Position numbers and translations under genes: made by a program. From Nicotiana tabacum (taxonomy: Eukaryota > Streptophyta > Magnoliopsida > Solanales > Solanaceae): a stretch of 64,000 bases of DNA. Shown here in pieces: positions 15,297-27,689 of this stretch (positions are counted from its first letter, which is position 1; each line of letters opens with the position of its first letter). Under the pieces are notes generated by a model, which was given only the letters and a program-made list of their open reading frames with translations, had not been told where the DNA came from and ran no database searches. Location of the stretch: the NCBI RefSeq assembly GCF_000715075.1, contig NC_134093.1, forward strand, positions 96,518,826 to 96,582,825, written 5' to 3'.

Positions 15297-16519
15297 ATGA
15301 GTAGTGCATCTGGCACACGTGAGTTCATTCCCAAACCCTCTAGTCCCTTGTTTGTTCATTCTTCAAATGTCCCTAGTGTTTCACTTGTACCAGTTCCTTT
15401 CTCTGGGACAAATTTTGGGGGTTAGAAAAGGAGTATCATTGTTTCTCTGTCTGCTAGGAACAAAATTGTGTTTGTTGATGGTAGTTTGCCTAAACCTCCT
15501 GATAATTCCATCGAGTCTAAGTAATGGGACACATGTAATAACATGATAATTTCATGGTTAACAAGTTCTTTATCTCCTGATATTGCGGATAGTGTCCAGT
15601 ATTCTGAAATAGCTGAAGAAATATAGAGACAGTTAAACAAAAGATATGGGACTGTAAGTAGAACTAAAGCCTTTGAAATTAAGAAAGAACTTGCCTCTAC
15701 TTGTCAAGGTTCCCTAGATGTTGCCTCTACTTTAACAAATTAAAGAAATTATGGGATGAATTGAGAGATGTTCATAAAAATCATGAAAATCACTGCACTT
15801 GTGGTGCAAAGGAAGGTATTCTCAAAGAGGAGGAAGAGGATAGACTTTATCAGTTTCTCATGGGACTGAATGAAGTCTATGTTAGTGTCAGGAGTAACTT
15901 GCTCATGATGCAACCACCTCCAACACTAGACAGTGCATATAACATTCTTCTTCAAGATAAAAGGCAGAGGCAGATCAATTCCAATTCTCAATTTGGTTCT
16001 GATTCAGCTGCCTTCACTGCCAAAATCAACCTCAACCATCAGTCTAATCCCAACACAAATTATAAGCCTCCTGGTTCTAACACTCACAGACAATATGTCC
16101 AAAGAGTGAACTTTGATCAAGCCAAAGGGAATCTATTCTGTAGATATTGTAAGAAGAGTGGGCATTTAATTGATAAGTGCTTCAAGTTTCATGATTTTCC
16201 TCCTAATTTTAAATTCACCAAAACAAAGAAAATTGCAGGAAATGCAACTGTTGGAACAGATTTTTCTCCTGATGATTGTACAAATTTTCCTTCTCTTTCT
16301 GCTGTTGGAACTACTAACAATGATGCACAAGGTTCATTGGTATCTGGTTTAACCAAGCAGCAATATTCTCAGTTAATGGCTCTTTTACAACACTCTCATG
16401 CATATGATTCTGCACCTCAATCTGACTTCATGACTTCTGCCAATTTTGCTGGTAATATGCTCACTTATTCTCTAGCTTGCATGTTAAGTCAGTCCTTACC
16501 TAATAAATGGATTATTGAT
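15297..16519 (+). pseudogene. Copia Gag and protease start (degenerate)
   Basis: A plausible start codon at 15297 (MSSASGTREF) opens a frame with early stops near 15423, 15522, 15624 and 15740. From 15741 it is open and resembles copia Gag (KKLWDELRDV, DRLYQFLMGLNEVY). A CCHC zinc knuckle, CRYCKKSGHLIDKC, lies at 16139-16180 and would bind the RNA genome. The frame runs into the protease motif and ends in a stop directly after the catalytic Asp (WIID, stop, GASDHM). The stops leave no functional Gag-Pro product. Confidence 0.85.
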
Positions 16520-17917
16520 TAAGGAGCATCTGACCACATGACTTATAACAAGGACCTTCTAACCAACATTACACGTTTGCCTATTCCTTACCTTGTCACA
16601 CTTCCTAATGGATATAAAGTTAAAGTTACTTGCACTGGGTCTTTTTCTTTATATCCTTCCATTATTCTTCCAGATGTTCTTTACATTCCTTATTTTAAAC
16701 ATAATCTGATATCTGCGCAAAAACTTATTTTGTTATTGAGATGCATAGCACAGTTTAGTTCTGACTCTTGCTTGCTACAAGGTCCTTCTTTGAAGATGCC
16801 TCTAGAGCTTGGTAAGCAAGAGGATGGGCTTTACAAGTTTGCCTTCACTACTGCCTTTTCTTCTTTAGCTCAAAATGATTTTACTATGCCTACTATATGT
16901 AGTTTTCCATCTTTACCTTCTAGTATTGTTGATCCTAGTTTTGGTTCTTCATTGTGTAACTCTAGTTCTTCTCAAAATGCTTTGTCTCAATATGTTCCAC
17001 CTTGTAATGAAGCTGCATTGAATAAAATGGACATTATTTGGCACCAAAGACTTGCACATGTTCCTTTTGTTAGAATGAAGGGCATCCCTATTATATTTTC
17101 CTCTTTATCTTCTAAGCAACACTTTCCTTATGAAATATGTCCTATGGCTAGACAAACCAGACTCCCTTTCCCTGATAGTTCCATTCATAGTACTCATCCT
17201 TTTCAACTTATACATGTGGATACTTGGGGAACCTATCACACTCCTACACATTCTGGTTCTAGATATTTCCTAACCATAGTTGATGATTTTTATAGATCTT
17301 CTTGGACTCATCTAAGCAGTTCCAAAAATAATGCATTTTCCTTGATTAAAGCTTTAGTGGCCATTGTCAAAACTCAATTTCACATTACTATCCAAACAAT
17401 TAGGAGTGACAATGCCCTAGAACTTGGGGGTAGCCATTCTGCTATTTCTTATTTCTCTGACAATAGTATCATCCATCAAACTACTTGTCCCCATACACAA
17501 CAACAAAATGGGGTGGTTGAAAGGAAGCATAGAACCTTACTTGAGGCCTGTAGAGCTTTGCCTTTTCAATCCAAGGCTCCTATTAGGTTTTGGGAGGATT
17601 GTTTGCTCACATCAACTTATATCATCAACAGACTCCCATCTAGGCTCCTTCACAATTAGTCACCTTTTGAAGTCCTTTACAATAAAACTCTTTCTTATTC
17701 TCACTTAAAAACTTTTGGATGTCTGGCCTATGCTACTATTTCTATTCCTCATAGGGACAAATTGAAAACCAGAGTGATGTCTTGTGTCTTCCTTGGTTAT
17801 CCCTTTGCCAAGAAGGGTTACAAACTTTATAACATAGAAAACAAGTAGTTCTTTGTGTCCATGGATCTGGTTTTCCATGAAGATGTCTTCCCCTTTTCTT
17901 CTTCCTCCCCTGTTTCC
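16520..17917 (+). pseudogene. Copia protease remainder and integrase (degenerate)
   Basis: The frame resumes with GASDHMTYN after the nonsense codon at 16520-16522. The integrase zinc region is impaired: H-x4-H is present (HQRLAH), but the first Cys of the CxxC pair is replaced (YEICPMARQ). The catalytic core shows Asp in HVDTWG, Asp in RSDNALE and Glu in NGVVERKHR, the D,D-35-E set. Stops interrupt it at 17656-17658 and 17846-17848. Integrase would insert the cDNA; this copy cannot make an intact protein. Confidence 0.85.
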
Positions 17918-19046
17918 CAAGCCCTTGTTACATTCCCACCACCTTCACCTCCTCCTGATTCTTTTCCTTTTACTTCTCCCATTCTGATCTTGCTCCTCCC
18001 ACTTCTGCTCCTACTTTTCCTGTGCTTGCTTCCCCTCCTTCTCCTATTTCTGATTCACCCTCTCTTCCCTCTGATCATATTCCTTCTCCTGTTTCTGATT
18101 CAGCTCCTTTACTTGTTATTCCTTCCTCTGTTCCTACAGCAGTTGCTCCTGATGCTGGCCCTCTCAGAAGGTCAGACAAAACTCATCATCTTCCTCCCTA
18201 CTTGAATGATTATGTTTGCTATTTGCCACCTTCCTTCTCTTGCATCACTACTCTGAGTCCCCCTGCCACTTTTGAACCCATTACTTATTCCCAAGCTGCA
18301 CCTATACCTGCTTGGAAGGATGCTCCGAGGAAAGAGTTTGAGGCCCTAGAGGCCAACATTGTTGCTTTGCCTAGTGGGAAGAAACTTATTGGATGTAAGT
18401 GGGTCTATAAGATTAAGTATAAGGCTGATGACACTATTGAAAGATATAAATCTAGGCTTGTTATTAGCGGTGATACCCAATAACAAGCCCATGTTACATT
18501 CCCACCACCTTCACCTCCTCCTGATTCTTTTCCTTTTACTTCTCCCTCTCCTGATCTTGTTCCTCCCACTTCTGCTCCAACTTTTCCTGTGCCCACTTCC
18601 CCTCCTTCTCCTATTTCTGATTCACCTTCTCTTCCCTCTGATCCTATTCCTTCTCCTATTTCTGTTCAGCTTATTCACTTGTTATTCCTTCCTCTGTTCC
18701 TACAGCAGCTGATCCTGATGTTGGCCCTCTCAGAAGGTCTAACAGAACTCATCATCTTCCTCCCCACTTGAATGATTATGTTTGCCATTTGCCACCTTCC
18801 TTCTCTTGCATCACTACTTTGAGTCCCCCTGCCACTTTTGAACCCTCTACTTATTCCCAAGCTGCACCTATACCTACTTGGCAGGATGCTATGAGGAAAG
18901 AGTTTGAGGCCCTAGAGGCCAACATTGTTGCTTTGTCTAGTGGGAAGAAACTTATTAGATGTAAGTGGGTCTATAAGATTAAGTATAAGGCCGATGACAC
19001 TATTGAAAGATATAAATCTAGGCTTGTTATTAAGGGTGACACCCAA
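17918..19046 (+). repeat. 566-bp tandem duplication spanning the integrase-RT linker and RT start
   Basis: 17918-18480 and 18484-19046 are near-identical direct repeats offset by exactly 566 bp. They cover the Pro/Ser-rich linker and the first RT block (GCKWVYKIKYKADD and RCKWVYKIKYKADD). The first copy ends in a stop, taa, at the junction (18481-18483). Confidence 0.9.
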
Positions 19047-20305
19047 GTTGAGAGGGTGGACTTTAATGAAACTTTTTTCCCTATTGTAAAGATGTCCACT
19101 GTTAAGTGTCTGGTGGTTGTTGCAGTTAAGAATGATTTAGATGAGGAAGTCTATATAAAGCTTCCTCCTGGTCTTTCTGTCACTACTGCCCCATATTCTT
19201 CCTCTTCTACCTTAGTTTATCATTTACAAAAGTCCCTATATGGCTTGAGACAAGCCTCAAGGCAATGGTATGGTGAGCTTTCTCAAGCTCTCTACTCTAG
19301 AGGTTATACTCATTCCCTTAATGATTACTCCTTATTCATCAAGGGTTCTCCTGGTCATATGGTTATCATTGCTGTCTATGTTGATGATATAATATTAACT
19401 GGAGATTATCTTGCTGAAATTAATGCTTTGAAGTCATTTCTGGATGCCTAGTTCAAAATCAAATATCTGGACACTCTTCATTATTTTTTGGGGATTGAGG
19501 TTTCTTCTTTACCAGGTGGTGTGCTTCTAAATCAGAGGAAATTTGTATCTGATCTTTTGAGGAAATTTGATTGTCTAGAGGTTGCTTCTGTTGTTTGTCC
19601 TTTGGACTTAAACTCCAAACCCCGATGACCGTGATCCGGGTCAACCTGAGAGATATAGGAGTCTGGTTGGGAAGTTGTTATTCCTAACCCGCACTAGGCC
19701 TGATATTTGTTTTGGGGTAGAACATCTTAGTCAGTTTCTTTAATCTCCAAGAGTCCCTCATATGGCTGGTGCTCTACATATGTTGCGGTACCTCAAGGGC
19801 ACACCTAATCTTGGCTTATTCTACTCTAACTCCTCTGATTTCACTATCTCAGCTTATTCAGACAGTGATTGGGCAGCCTACCCGGACACCAGGCGGTCTG
19901 TTACTGTATTTTGTGTGTTTTTGGGTGATAGATTAATCTCTTAGAAGTTTAAGAAGCAGCCTGTAGTGTCTCTATCTTATGTTGAGGTTGAATATACAGC
20001 ACTCAATAAGGTGGTGGCTAAATTGACTTGGCTTGCACGGGTTCTAGCTGATTTTGGTGTTCAGGTCTCTTATCCTATTTCTGTATTTTGTGACAACCAA
20101 GCAGCTGTTCATATTACCAAAAATTTTATTTTTCACGAGCGGACGAAACATATTGAGGTCGATTGTCACTTTGTTCGAAGGAAACTTTCTAATGGTTTCA
20201 TTCAACTTTCTCATGTTTCTACTTCAAAGCAGCTTGCTGATGTTCTCACAAAACCTTTAATTGGGCTGCTTCATCACCAATTTCTTCGCAAGTTGCAAGT
20301 GTTAT
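18768..20305 (+). pseudogene. Copia reverse transcriptase and RNase H (degenerate)
   Basis: The second duplicate leads into RT: the fingers motif WVYKIKYKADDTIERYKSRL, then the catalytic YVDDIILTGD at 19377-19406. The block holding the first catalytic Asp is missing: AVKN (about 19130) joins directly to DLDEEVYIKL, a short in-frame deletion. Stops follow at about 19449, 19741 and 19942. RNase H carries DSDWA, EYTAL and DNQAAVHI, and ends near VLTKPL. The domain order INT-RT-RH confirms Ty1/copia. It is not functional. Confidence 0.87.
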
Positions 20306-20318
20306 CTCCCTCCAACTT

Positions 20319-20328
20319 GAAGGGGGGG
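20319..20328 (+). other. Copia polypurine tract
   Basis: gaaggggggg directly before the 3' LTR, the expected plus-strand primer. Confidence 0.9.
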
Positions 20329-20650
20329 TGTTGGACTCATGAACTATTTGGCATGTGTGCCCAAAAGGAAAGACTGATGAGAATAACCTTTTATTTATTT
20401 TACTTGTAATTGGGCCTATTGTAATTACGGAACTGGACCGTTTATATTTTAGTAGTTAACTTATTCAGATTTATATTGTATTAGTCATTTGTATTTTGGG
20501 GCATATATAATAAGAAGGGTCAACCCGGATCACGGTCATCGGGGTTATTTTCTCCAAAACAGATCTAGAAAGATCTTTTCTTCTCCCTTTTTCTCTCACG
20601 TAAACTCTAATACAATTTCTCAAATCACGATCGATTCTCTCATGTTTTCA
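20329..20650 (+). repeat. Copia 3' LTR (intact)
   Basis: 322 bp, TGTTGG...TTTTCA, matching the split 5' LTR (3761-3774 plus 14558-14864) with a modest number of substitutions. It is followed by the TSD taaac. Confidence 0.94.
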
Positions 20651-20790
20651 TAAACCGCACTAGGCAATCCATGTGTAATGTTATCTGACTAAGGAGGATG
20701 GTGAGGGGAATCGATCTTAGGTCTCCCATGTGAAAAATCGCTCACCCAACCAGTGCAGCCAACCCTTGCAGGCGAATGGGATTTAATTTT
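20651..20790. repeat. Right half of the dispersed repeat split by copia
   Basis: Contains cgcactaggcaatcc, ggtctcccatgtg and caacccttgcaggcg, and continues the repeat interrupted at 3760. It resembles a common Solanaceae dispersed repeat, but I could not name its class. Confidence 0.4.
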
Positions 20791-20846
20791 CTGATATTAT
20801 CCAAACTTTTTCATTTGCATAGTTTACAAATTGGAGTATTTCTGTT

Positions 20847-21036
20847 CAGAGGAGGAGCTAGAATTTGAAGTTTATGGGTTCTGCATCTGCCACAAAACCC
20901 ATAACTCATCTTAGTTATTGAGTTCATAATTAAATATTTATTCATATTTAATAAATTTTCTAGTACAAATACAATGTTTAAGCATAAATAACTGGATTCG
21001 GTCGAGCCCACACCTTGTAAGCTAGCTCCGCCTCTG
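20847..21036. mobile_element. MITE, GGCGGAGCTA family
   Basis: 190 bp with termini CAGAGGAGGAGCTAG and CTAGCTCCGCCTCTG, nearly perfect inverted repeats. The flanks tttctgtt and cttctgtc agree at 6 of 8 bases. It is the third copy of the family also seen at 1261 and 3301. Confidence 0.8.
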
Positions 21037-21445
21037 CTTCTGTCTCTGCATGGATAACAAGAAATGCTTGGCATCCGTATAGCAGGTTGTCAGCATCAGA
21101 AAGTCAACAAAAATTGAAAAGACTCTAAATTTCACATGCAATGTTGTGTTTATGTGTGTGAGAGAGACAGAGAGATTGTTCGGAGATTAAAAATAAGTAT
21201 TATTCGGTGAAAGTGTAGCTTTTATAAATTAATAATGTCAAAAAAACAAAAAACTACACTATAGGTCTTTTAAAAATTAACTGAAATTGGCCATAATAAG
21301 TTGATCTACTATTTACCTAAAGAATAAGACAAACAACTTGGTTACCACAAGTTAAATTACACTGATTGGTTTATTAACTATATGCAATGTCAATCAGATG
21401 TAAATTTGTTGATGAAATTTATCGTATCTTACACGTAAGACTTTA

Positions 21446-21791
21446 AGGGATCATCTGATAGGGTGTATAAGAGCAGTATTGAATAAGGTGTACTAGTAAT
21501 TATGGGATTAGTAATGTTGAGATTATTTTTTATCGACTATTTAGTTTGGTATATTAAAAAATATACATTGCATAATATATTTTTTAAAATTATTTGTTTA
21601 TAAAAATACACTATACATTCTTTGGAAAGATTTGGAAAAGGTTTTGAAATGACAGTTATGGTTTGCTATGTGCTATGTATAAGAATAATACTGAATAATA
21701 CATAGGTGAGAAATACTACCAAATAAGGAATTAATAATACCAAAACTAATACATATATTATTTTCCCTAATACATCCTACCAAACGACCCC
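21446..21791. mobile_element. MITE of about 345 bp, unassigned superfamily
   Basis: The left end AAGGGATCATCTGATAGGGT and the right end CATCCTACCAAACGACCCCT form an imperfect long inverted repeat around an AT-rich interior. The flanking TTAA/TAAA would fit a TWA-type Harbinger target, but this is uncertain. Confidence 0.55.
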
Positions 21792-22290
21792 TAAACACAG
21801 TAGAAGTAATAGATTGATAGATGCTATAAATATTATCAAAAAGAGAAAAGAATTGAGGTTTGAGATAAGGAGGGATAAGCCAAAAACTGGAACTTCCTTA
21901 TCAATATCATGTGAATTTATGATACACTTTGCTGCCTTCTCTGTAAGTTTCCCATAACAGACTGGAAAAGACAAACTGAAAGGCAGCTAGAGACAAACTT
22001 AGCCAACAGTCGTCTCCCGTTTGGTGACTGAGACAACTCATAAGTCATAACAAATACTACTTCAGTAAAATCTCAAACAGACAACAGCCGTGAGACGACT
22101 AGCTAGCAAAAAACAGAAAGAAAAAATATCTTTCAAATGAAAAATTACTAGTAGTAAGTTTCAGTATTAAAAAGCTCAACCAGAATGATTTAAGAATAAG
22201 AATAGCATAGATTATGGTCCATTCTTGATTGAAATTTGGGTTATGAAAAAAGTAAAGTAGCTGAGATTTGAGAACATCTTTTGCCCCGGC
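21792..22290. other. Unassigned intergenic stretch
   Basis: No gene, repeat boundary or RNA motif is recognised here. The short open frames have no domain similarity. Confidence 0.5.
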
Positions 22291-22879
22291 TGTATATGGT
22301 AAAATATGATATACCAAGTGGTCGCTTAAGAGAATGACGCGTGGAGCCGCGAGCAGTGGATAGGTAGCACAGAAGACAATTATTCCACTTGTCACCGGAA
22401 AGAATGACACTCATGAAGATGTAATAAATACCCTCCGCCCGGTAGTATTTAGTGGGGAATATTCCACAGCATTTAGTACATTGCCCGTTACAGAGAATTT
22501 ATCATTTATGCTCACCGTTACACCTTCTTCAATGGCCTTCATAATTGACATTAAAGAAGGGCATGATCCTAGGACCTTGTTCCCTAGGTTCAGCTATAAA
22601 TAGTGGGCTCTGTTATCATTGTAAAGGACACAAATTTTCTAACAAACTTATGATATAATCAATCCAAAGTTCTATATAATTTTATCTTCTTATTTCCTTG
22701 ATTTCATCGTTGTTGTGCCCTGAAGTCTTGCTCCCGGAATTATTGTTCCTGCTATTTTGTCTTCATTTCAAGGCTAAGTATTTCGTATTTTATCAATTAT
22801 TTTATTATTTCAGGATCAAATTAATTCACTTGTCTAGAAATCACGTATAAATTCAACTGTACTATTTTATGGGCAAACA
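22291..22879 (+). repeat. Tat element 5' LTR
   Basis: Direct repeat of 34395-34976. It contains a TATA box (TATAAATA, 22595-22602) in cagctataaatagtgggctc and ends gggcaaaca before the PBS. Confidence 0.9.
22595..22602 (+). promoter_or_regulatory. TATA box in the Tat 5' LTR
   Basis: TATAAATA, repeated at the same place in the 3' LTR (34700-34707). Transcription probably starts about 30 nt downstream. Confidence 0.65.
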
Positions 22880-22881
22880 GT

Positions 22882-22900
22882 TTGGCGCCCATCGTGGGGC
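22882..22900 (+). other. Tat element primer-binding site
   Basis: ttggcgcccatcgtggggc just inside the 5' LTR. TGGCGCC-type sites are usual in Tat/Athila elements; the matching tRNA was not verified. Confidence 0.75.
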
Positions 22901-22982
22901 CTAGAAAGCCATGTAATTAAGTTGATCCTTTCCTCTTTTACTAACGTGTTTTGATTATTTGTCTTAGCAAAAAATCATAAAA

Positions 22983-25247
22983 ATGGCAGATAATGGTGTT
23001 AACAACACGCACAATCCTGAGGTTCAAGGAGACCAGCCTCATCACGAGGATTCAGTCAGTGACACCCACAATTAGGGGAACGATGCCTCGCCGGTCCACG
23101 ACAAGCGGTACCCACGACATGTTCGGGAGAAGACTCCCGATGATGCTGAAGAGGAGCATGTTGTTGATGCGATAAGGGTCCTACAAGAGCAACAAGCGAT
23201 CATCTTAGTCCACCTCATACGCCAGGATAAGGTTATGACGGAATTGAAGCAGGCATTATCGGGGGTTCCAATAACGCGAATAGACGAGGTCCAGTTCCTC
23301 CCGGCTCCCGCAAATCAAGCAATGCAGAGGGTCGACAACAACACCCCGAGGGGTGAGGTTGGCTCCGATGGGGCTGGGAGAGCATATTCGGCCCCAGCAA
23401 CAAGAACGGTCAGTTCAAGATCGAACTCTTATGGTTTATGAGGGAAGTGGATGCCCGCATGGACCAAATCTCGGGTGCACCACCGGTGTTGAAAGGAACG
23501 GACTCGAAGAAGTATACTCAGTTGTCTTACAAATCGAGTGCGGCACCAGAATTAATCCCGAAGCGTTTTGAAATACCCGACGAGCCGAAGTATGACGGGA
23601 CTTCAGACCTTCACGAGCATATTATCACCTATACAACGACGATGAAGGGGAATGATTTAGCCTCCCACGAGATTGAGTCTGTTTTACTGAAGAAATTTGG
23701 AGAAACTCTCACGAGGGGAGCCTTGACTTAGTATTCGCTGTTACCCGAGCATTCCATAGATTCCTTTGAGAAGCTCGCACACTCTTTTATTTAGGCTCAT
23801 GCTGGGGCCAGAAAGGCGCAGGATTAAAAGGTTGACATTTTCACAATTGCACAAGGAGAATTCGAGTTACTGCGGGAGTTCGTCACCCATTTCTAAAAGG
23901 AGAAGATGTTGCTCCCGGTCGTTTCGGATGAATGGTGTCTGAGGCATTCACCAAGGGTCTGAATCCGAGAAGTTAAGACACTTTCCGAAAACTGAAGAAA
24001 AGCTTGCTTGAATTTCAAGAGACAACTTGGGTGGTTGTTCACAACTGGTACAAATCTAAGATAAGGATTGAAGATGATCATATTGGCTTCCCAGCGTCAA
24101 CAAAAGGTCGGAAGAAGAATAAAGAAAAATTAAAAGACGATTTCGACATGGATAGACGACCTTCGAGGAGCTGGTTTTTGCCCTATGAATGGGCCGAAGG
24201 ACACGGCAGAGGTCTCCGATCGGCAGACAGGTTCGTTACTGACAGAAGAACTGATCGCAGTCGGAACAACAGATCATTGCAGGACAAAGAAGCGCTAGGT
24301 GCACAGGATCCTTCTTATCCTAGGCTATCAGAGTACAACTTCAATGTCAGTGTAGTAGAGTTGATATCGGCTATAAGGAACATTAAAGAAGCAAGGTTCC
24401 AAAAGCCGATGAGGTCTGATCCCAGCCGGAGGGATCCCAATTTGTGGTGCGAATATCACGGGACGAATGGCCACCAGACCGAGGACTGCCGGCATTTACG
24501 TGAAGAGGTGGCGACGCTATTGAAGAATGGCCATCTCAGGGAATTCCTAAGTGACAGGTCCAAGAGCAATTATGGTCGCAACCGTGATAACGCAGAGAAC
24601 TCAAAAGCAGGAGAAGACCCCCTGCGCCAGACGATCAACATAATCTTTCGGGGGAACGAGATCAACGGGGTTACCTTCTCGACAGCTAAGAAGATGAAAG
24701 TATCAATAATCCATAGCAAGAGACTCTGGGAAGTTGCTTACATCACTTTCTCGGAGGAGGACGCAGACGGATTGTTGTTGCCGCACAACGACGCATTGGT
24801 AATCTCTTTAAATGTACTAGATTTTAAAATCAAACATGTTCTAGTGAATCCAGGAATTTTGGACAATATCATACAATGTAGGGTATTGGAGCATCATTCC
24901 GGCCACAAAACTCATCGCGGATTCAACCTCGCAAGCGTGACAACCCGAGGAGAAATTTTGCTGCCCATGAACGCCGAACGAGTGATAAAGACGACTCTTT
25001 TTGAAGTGGTGGATGGTGATATGGGATATAATATCATTATAGGAAGGCTATGGTTTCACGAGATGAGAGTTGTACCGTCAACGTATCATTAGTTGCTGAA
25101 ATTCCCGACGCCCGAAGGAATCAAACATATAAGGGGCGATCGACCGGAGACAAGGGGGATGAATGCAATTTCAAGCTCTAGTAGCAAATAGAAGGAGCAT
25201 GTGGCATAGAATTTACAGGAACCAGCGCATGTTCCTGAATAGTAGCA
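22983..25247 (+). pseudogene. Tat Gag and protease (degenerate)
   Basis: The start at 22983 (MADNGVNNTH) is soon followed by a stop near 23073, and the frame changes several times. Recognisable Gag blocks are PKRFEIPDEPKYDGTSD and LVELISAIRNIKEA-like sequence. A CCHC-type knuckle, CEYHGTNGHQTEDC, lies at 24447-24488. Protease follows: the catalytic Asp-containing motif is altered to VNPGILDNIIQ, so Asp is Asn. The tail reaches MNAIS-like sequence and breaks off near 25247 at a rearrangement. Not functional. Confidence 0.82.
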
Positions 25248-25315
25248 ATCAATAGTAGCAATCAATTTACATGTGGCATACAATTTCAGTCTCTAGTAGC
25301 AAATAGTAGCAATCA
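25150..25315. repeat. Junction with locally copied filler segments
   Basis: Segments such as caatttcaagctctagtagc, agtagcaaatag, catgtggcata and agtagcaatcaa occur two or three times, shuffled, just before the foreign LTR fragment begins. This patchwork looks like template switching during break repair. Confidence 0.7.
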
Positions 25316-27689
25316 GAGTTGTTTTGGTATAAATCAACGTTGGTTTCGGAAGTTCGTAGTTCATAGGCTTGAATTTAGGTTGCGATTCGTAGAATTTACG
25401 TTGTTTGATGTGATTTTAGGCCTCGAGTAGGTCATTATGTGTTTTGGAACTTATTGGTATATTCGGACAGGGTCCTAGGGTCCCCGGGTATGATTCGGAT
25501 CGAATCCGAAACAAGTTTGGATTTTTGAGACTGTTGAAGCTGGGTTGTTCTGGTGTCATCATACCTGCGGAGGGATTGGCCGCAGGTGCGGACTCGCAAA
25601 AGCGAGCATCTGGTCGCATGTGCTAAATTAGATTATCCTAGCTGGGTTTGCAGGTGCGAAGTGTGGACCGCATCTGCGCGTCTGCATGTGCGGAGAAGTG
25701 GTCGCAGATGCGGAAGAGGGCTGCTTGGTCGTCCTTTGCAGAAGCGGAGAACACTCCGCATGAACGGGCTCGCAGGTGTGAGCCATGGTCCGCAAAAGCA
25801 AAAATTATGGACTTAAGTTGGAACCGCACCTGCGAAGGTGAGGCATCGCAGAAGCGACCCAATGGCCGCAGAAGTGGAAGTCACTGAGCAGAAAAGGGAA
25901 ATTCGAGGGTTTTGATTCATAATTCATTTTGGAACTTAGAGAGCTCGGTTTGAGGTGAAAGTTCGAGGGTGTTTTAGAGAGAACTTTGTGGTAAGGAATT
26001 ATAACTCGTTTTTGATTAATTCATATAAATCTGTTGATAATTTCATCATTTTATTAGTGCTTTGGAGTTGGAAATTGGGGGGAAATGGTAGAAACTCCTT
26101 AGGCTAAACTTTTAAGTTTTGAAAGGCGAATTGAGGTCAGATTTGAATAATTCTTGTATGGTTGGACTCGATATCGAATATGTGTTTGGATTTTATAATT
26201 TTGGTCGGGTTCCGAGATGCGGACCCGAGTTTGACTTTTTGAGTTGACTTTCTAATTCTTCGCAAAGATCGCAATTGTCATTGTTTGAATTAGTTCTTAT
26301 AGTTATATTTATATAATAAAATTATTTTGGCTAGATTCGAGCCGTTCGGAGTTGGATAATCAAGGGAAAGGCCTTCTAGTTGATTGATTTAGCTTGGTTT
26401 GAGGTAAGTGACTTGTCTAACCTTGTATGGGGGAATTACCCCTTAGGATTGATGTTGTTGTGATAATTGTGATGTGTAGAAGCCGTGTACGCAAGGTGAC
26501 GAGTGTGTACACAGACTAAATGTAGAAATTGCCGATTTTTATCTATGTAGATTCCTTTCATGCTTTAATCGCGTTACTTTAACATGTTATAGTCATCATG
26601 TTTTTTCTTTTATTCCGTATTCATTATTTAAATTGTTGATTTCCTTACTTGAAATTGCTATTCTTGGAATATCTTGTTGTTGAATTTGGTATTGAGTTGC
26701 AAAGGCTATGGTTTCTATTGAGGCAAAGTTTAAGTTGTGAAATATCATTTTATGGATTTACTCTCCGGTTGTTAATATTGAAACGTTGTGTACATTGTGG
26801 TTGAGCCGTGGGATCCTTATTGTGAAATTTTGTTATTGTTTGGTTTTTCTGGAAAGTTGTGATATTGGGCACTTGAGGTGCGAATTGTGATACGTTGTGA
26901 TATTGATACGCATGCGGTGGTATAAGATATGGGTGTTGAAATGCATGTTGTGCGATAAGGTGGGCTTGATACGCGTGTATAGTAGGGGAACTACTAGAAG
27001 CCATGTGGTGTGATAAGGTGGGCTAAAACGCGGGATGCTATTTTGGGAAAAATGACTTTCAAAACTAATCTAAAGGCTCCCGCAGTGATATAAGAAAGTA
27101 TTGTGAGTTACTTCTATGATGAGTTACTTTTATGATTTGGGACTACGAGGCGGTACCTCGATAGTGGCCCTTGTTGATCTTGCTCTATTGTTGTACTTTT
27201 CTTTGGTTGTTGTTTCCTTAACATGTAATTCCTTATTTCCTTCTGTGTTGTATTATCTGTCTTGACTCTATGTAGTCAGCTTTTGGTAAACTTCTTAATT
27301 GTTTCATTTCCATTTTCGTTATCATTATATTATACATCTTTCGGCCTATTTCTTATTATTTCCATTAGGGCCTTGACCTGACCTCGTCACTACTCTATCG
27401 AGGTTAGGCTTGGCACTTAATGGGTAACGTTGTGGTGTACTCATACTACGCTTCTGCATATCTTTTTGTGCAGATCCAGGTACTTCCTATCAGACAAGAC
27501 ATTAGTGAGTTAAGGTTGCTTTGAAGACTTCAAGGTACACCTACCAGCGTCGCAGGCCTCGGAGTCCCCTTTCTATCCCATTTTTCCTTATTTCATTTCA
27601 CTATTATAGACCATGATGTATAGGTTTATCTAATCTTAGAGACTAAGTTCCATCACGACATCCTACGGAGGGAAAATGGGGTCGTGACA
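25316..27689 (+). mobile_element. 5'-truncated Tekay-type LTR inside the Tat pol region
   Basis: About 2.4 kb ending ggggtcgtgaca, the 3' end of a Tekay/Del LTR. Its left end lacks the expected TGTAACGACCC start. It carries the CpG-rich run of GCGGAGAAG/CGCAGATGCGG-type motifs (25560-25880) seen in the Tekay LTRs at 40010-40230. There is no internal region and no coding capacity. It occupies the place of the RT fingers and palm. Confidence 0.8.

Noticed and set aside
17855..18712. Leu/Pro-rich open frames that look like membrane segments
   Set aside because: They are out-of-frame readings of the Pro/Ser-rich copia linker and its duplicate.
25553..25887. Overlapping Arg/Cys-rich open frames on both strands
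   Set aside because: They are a by-product of the GC-rich block inside the truncated Tekay LTR.
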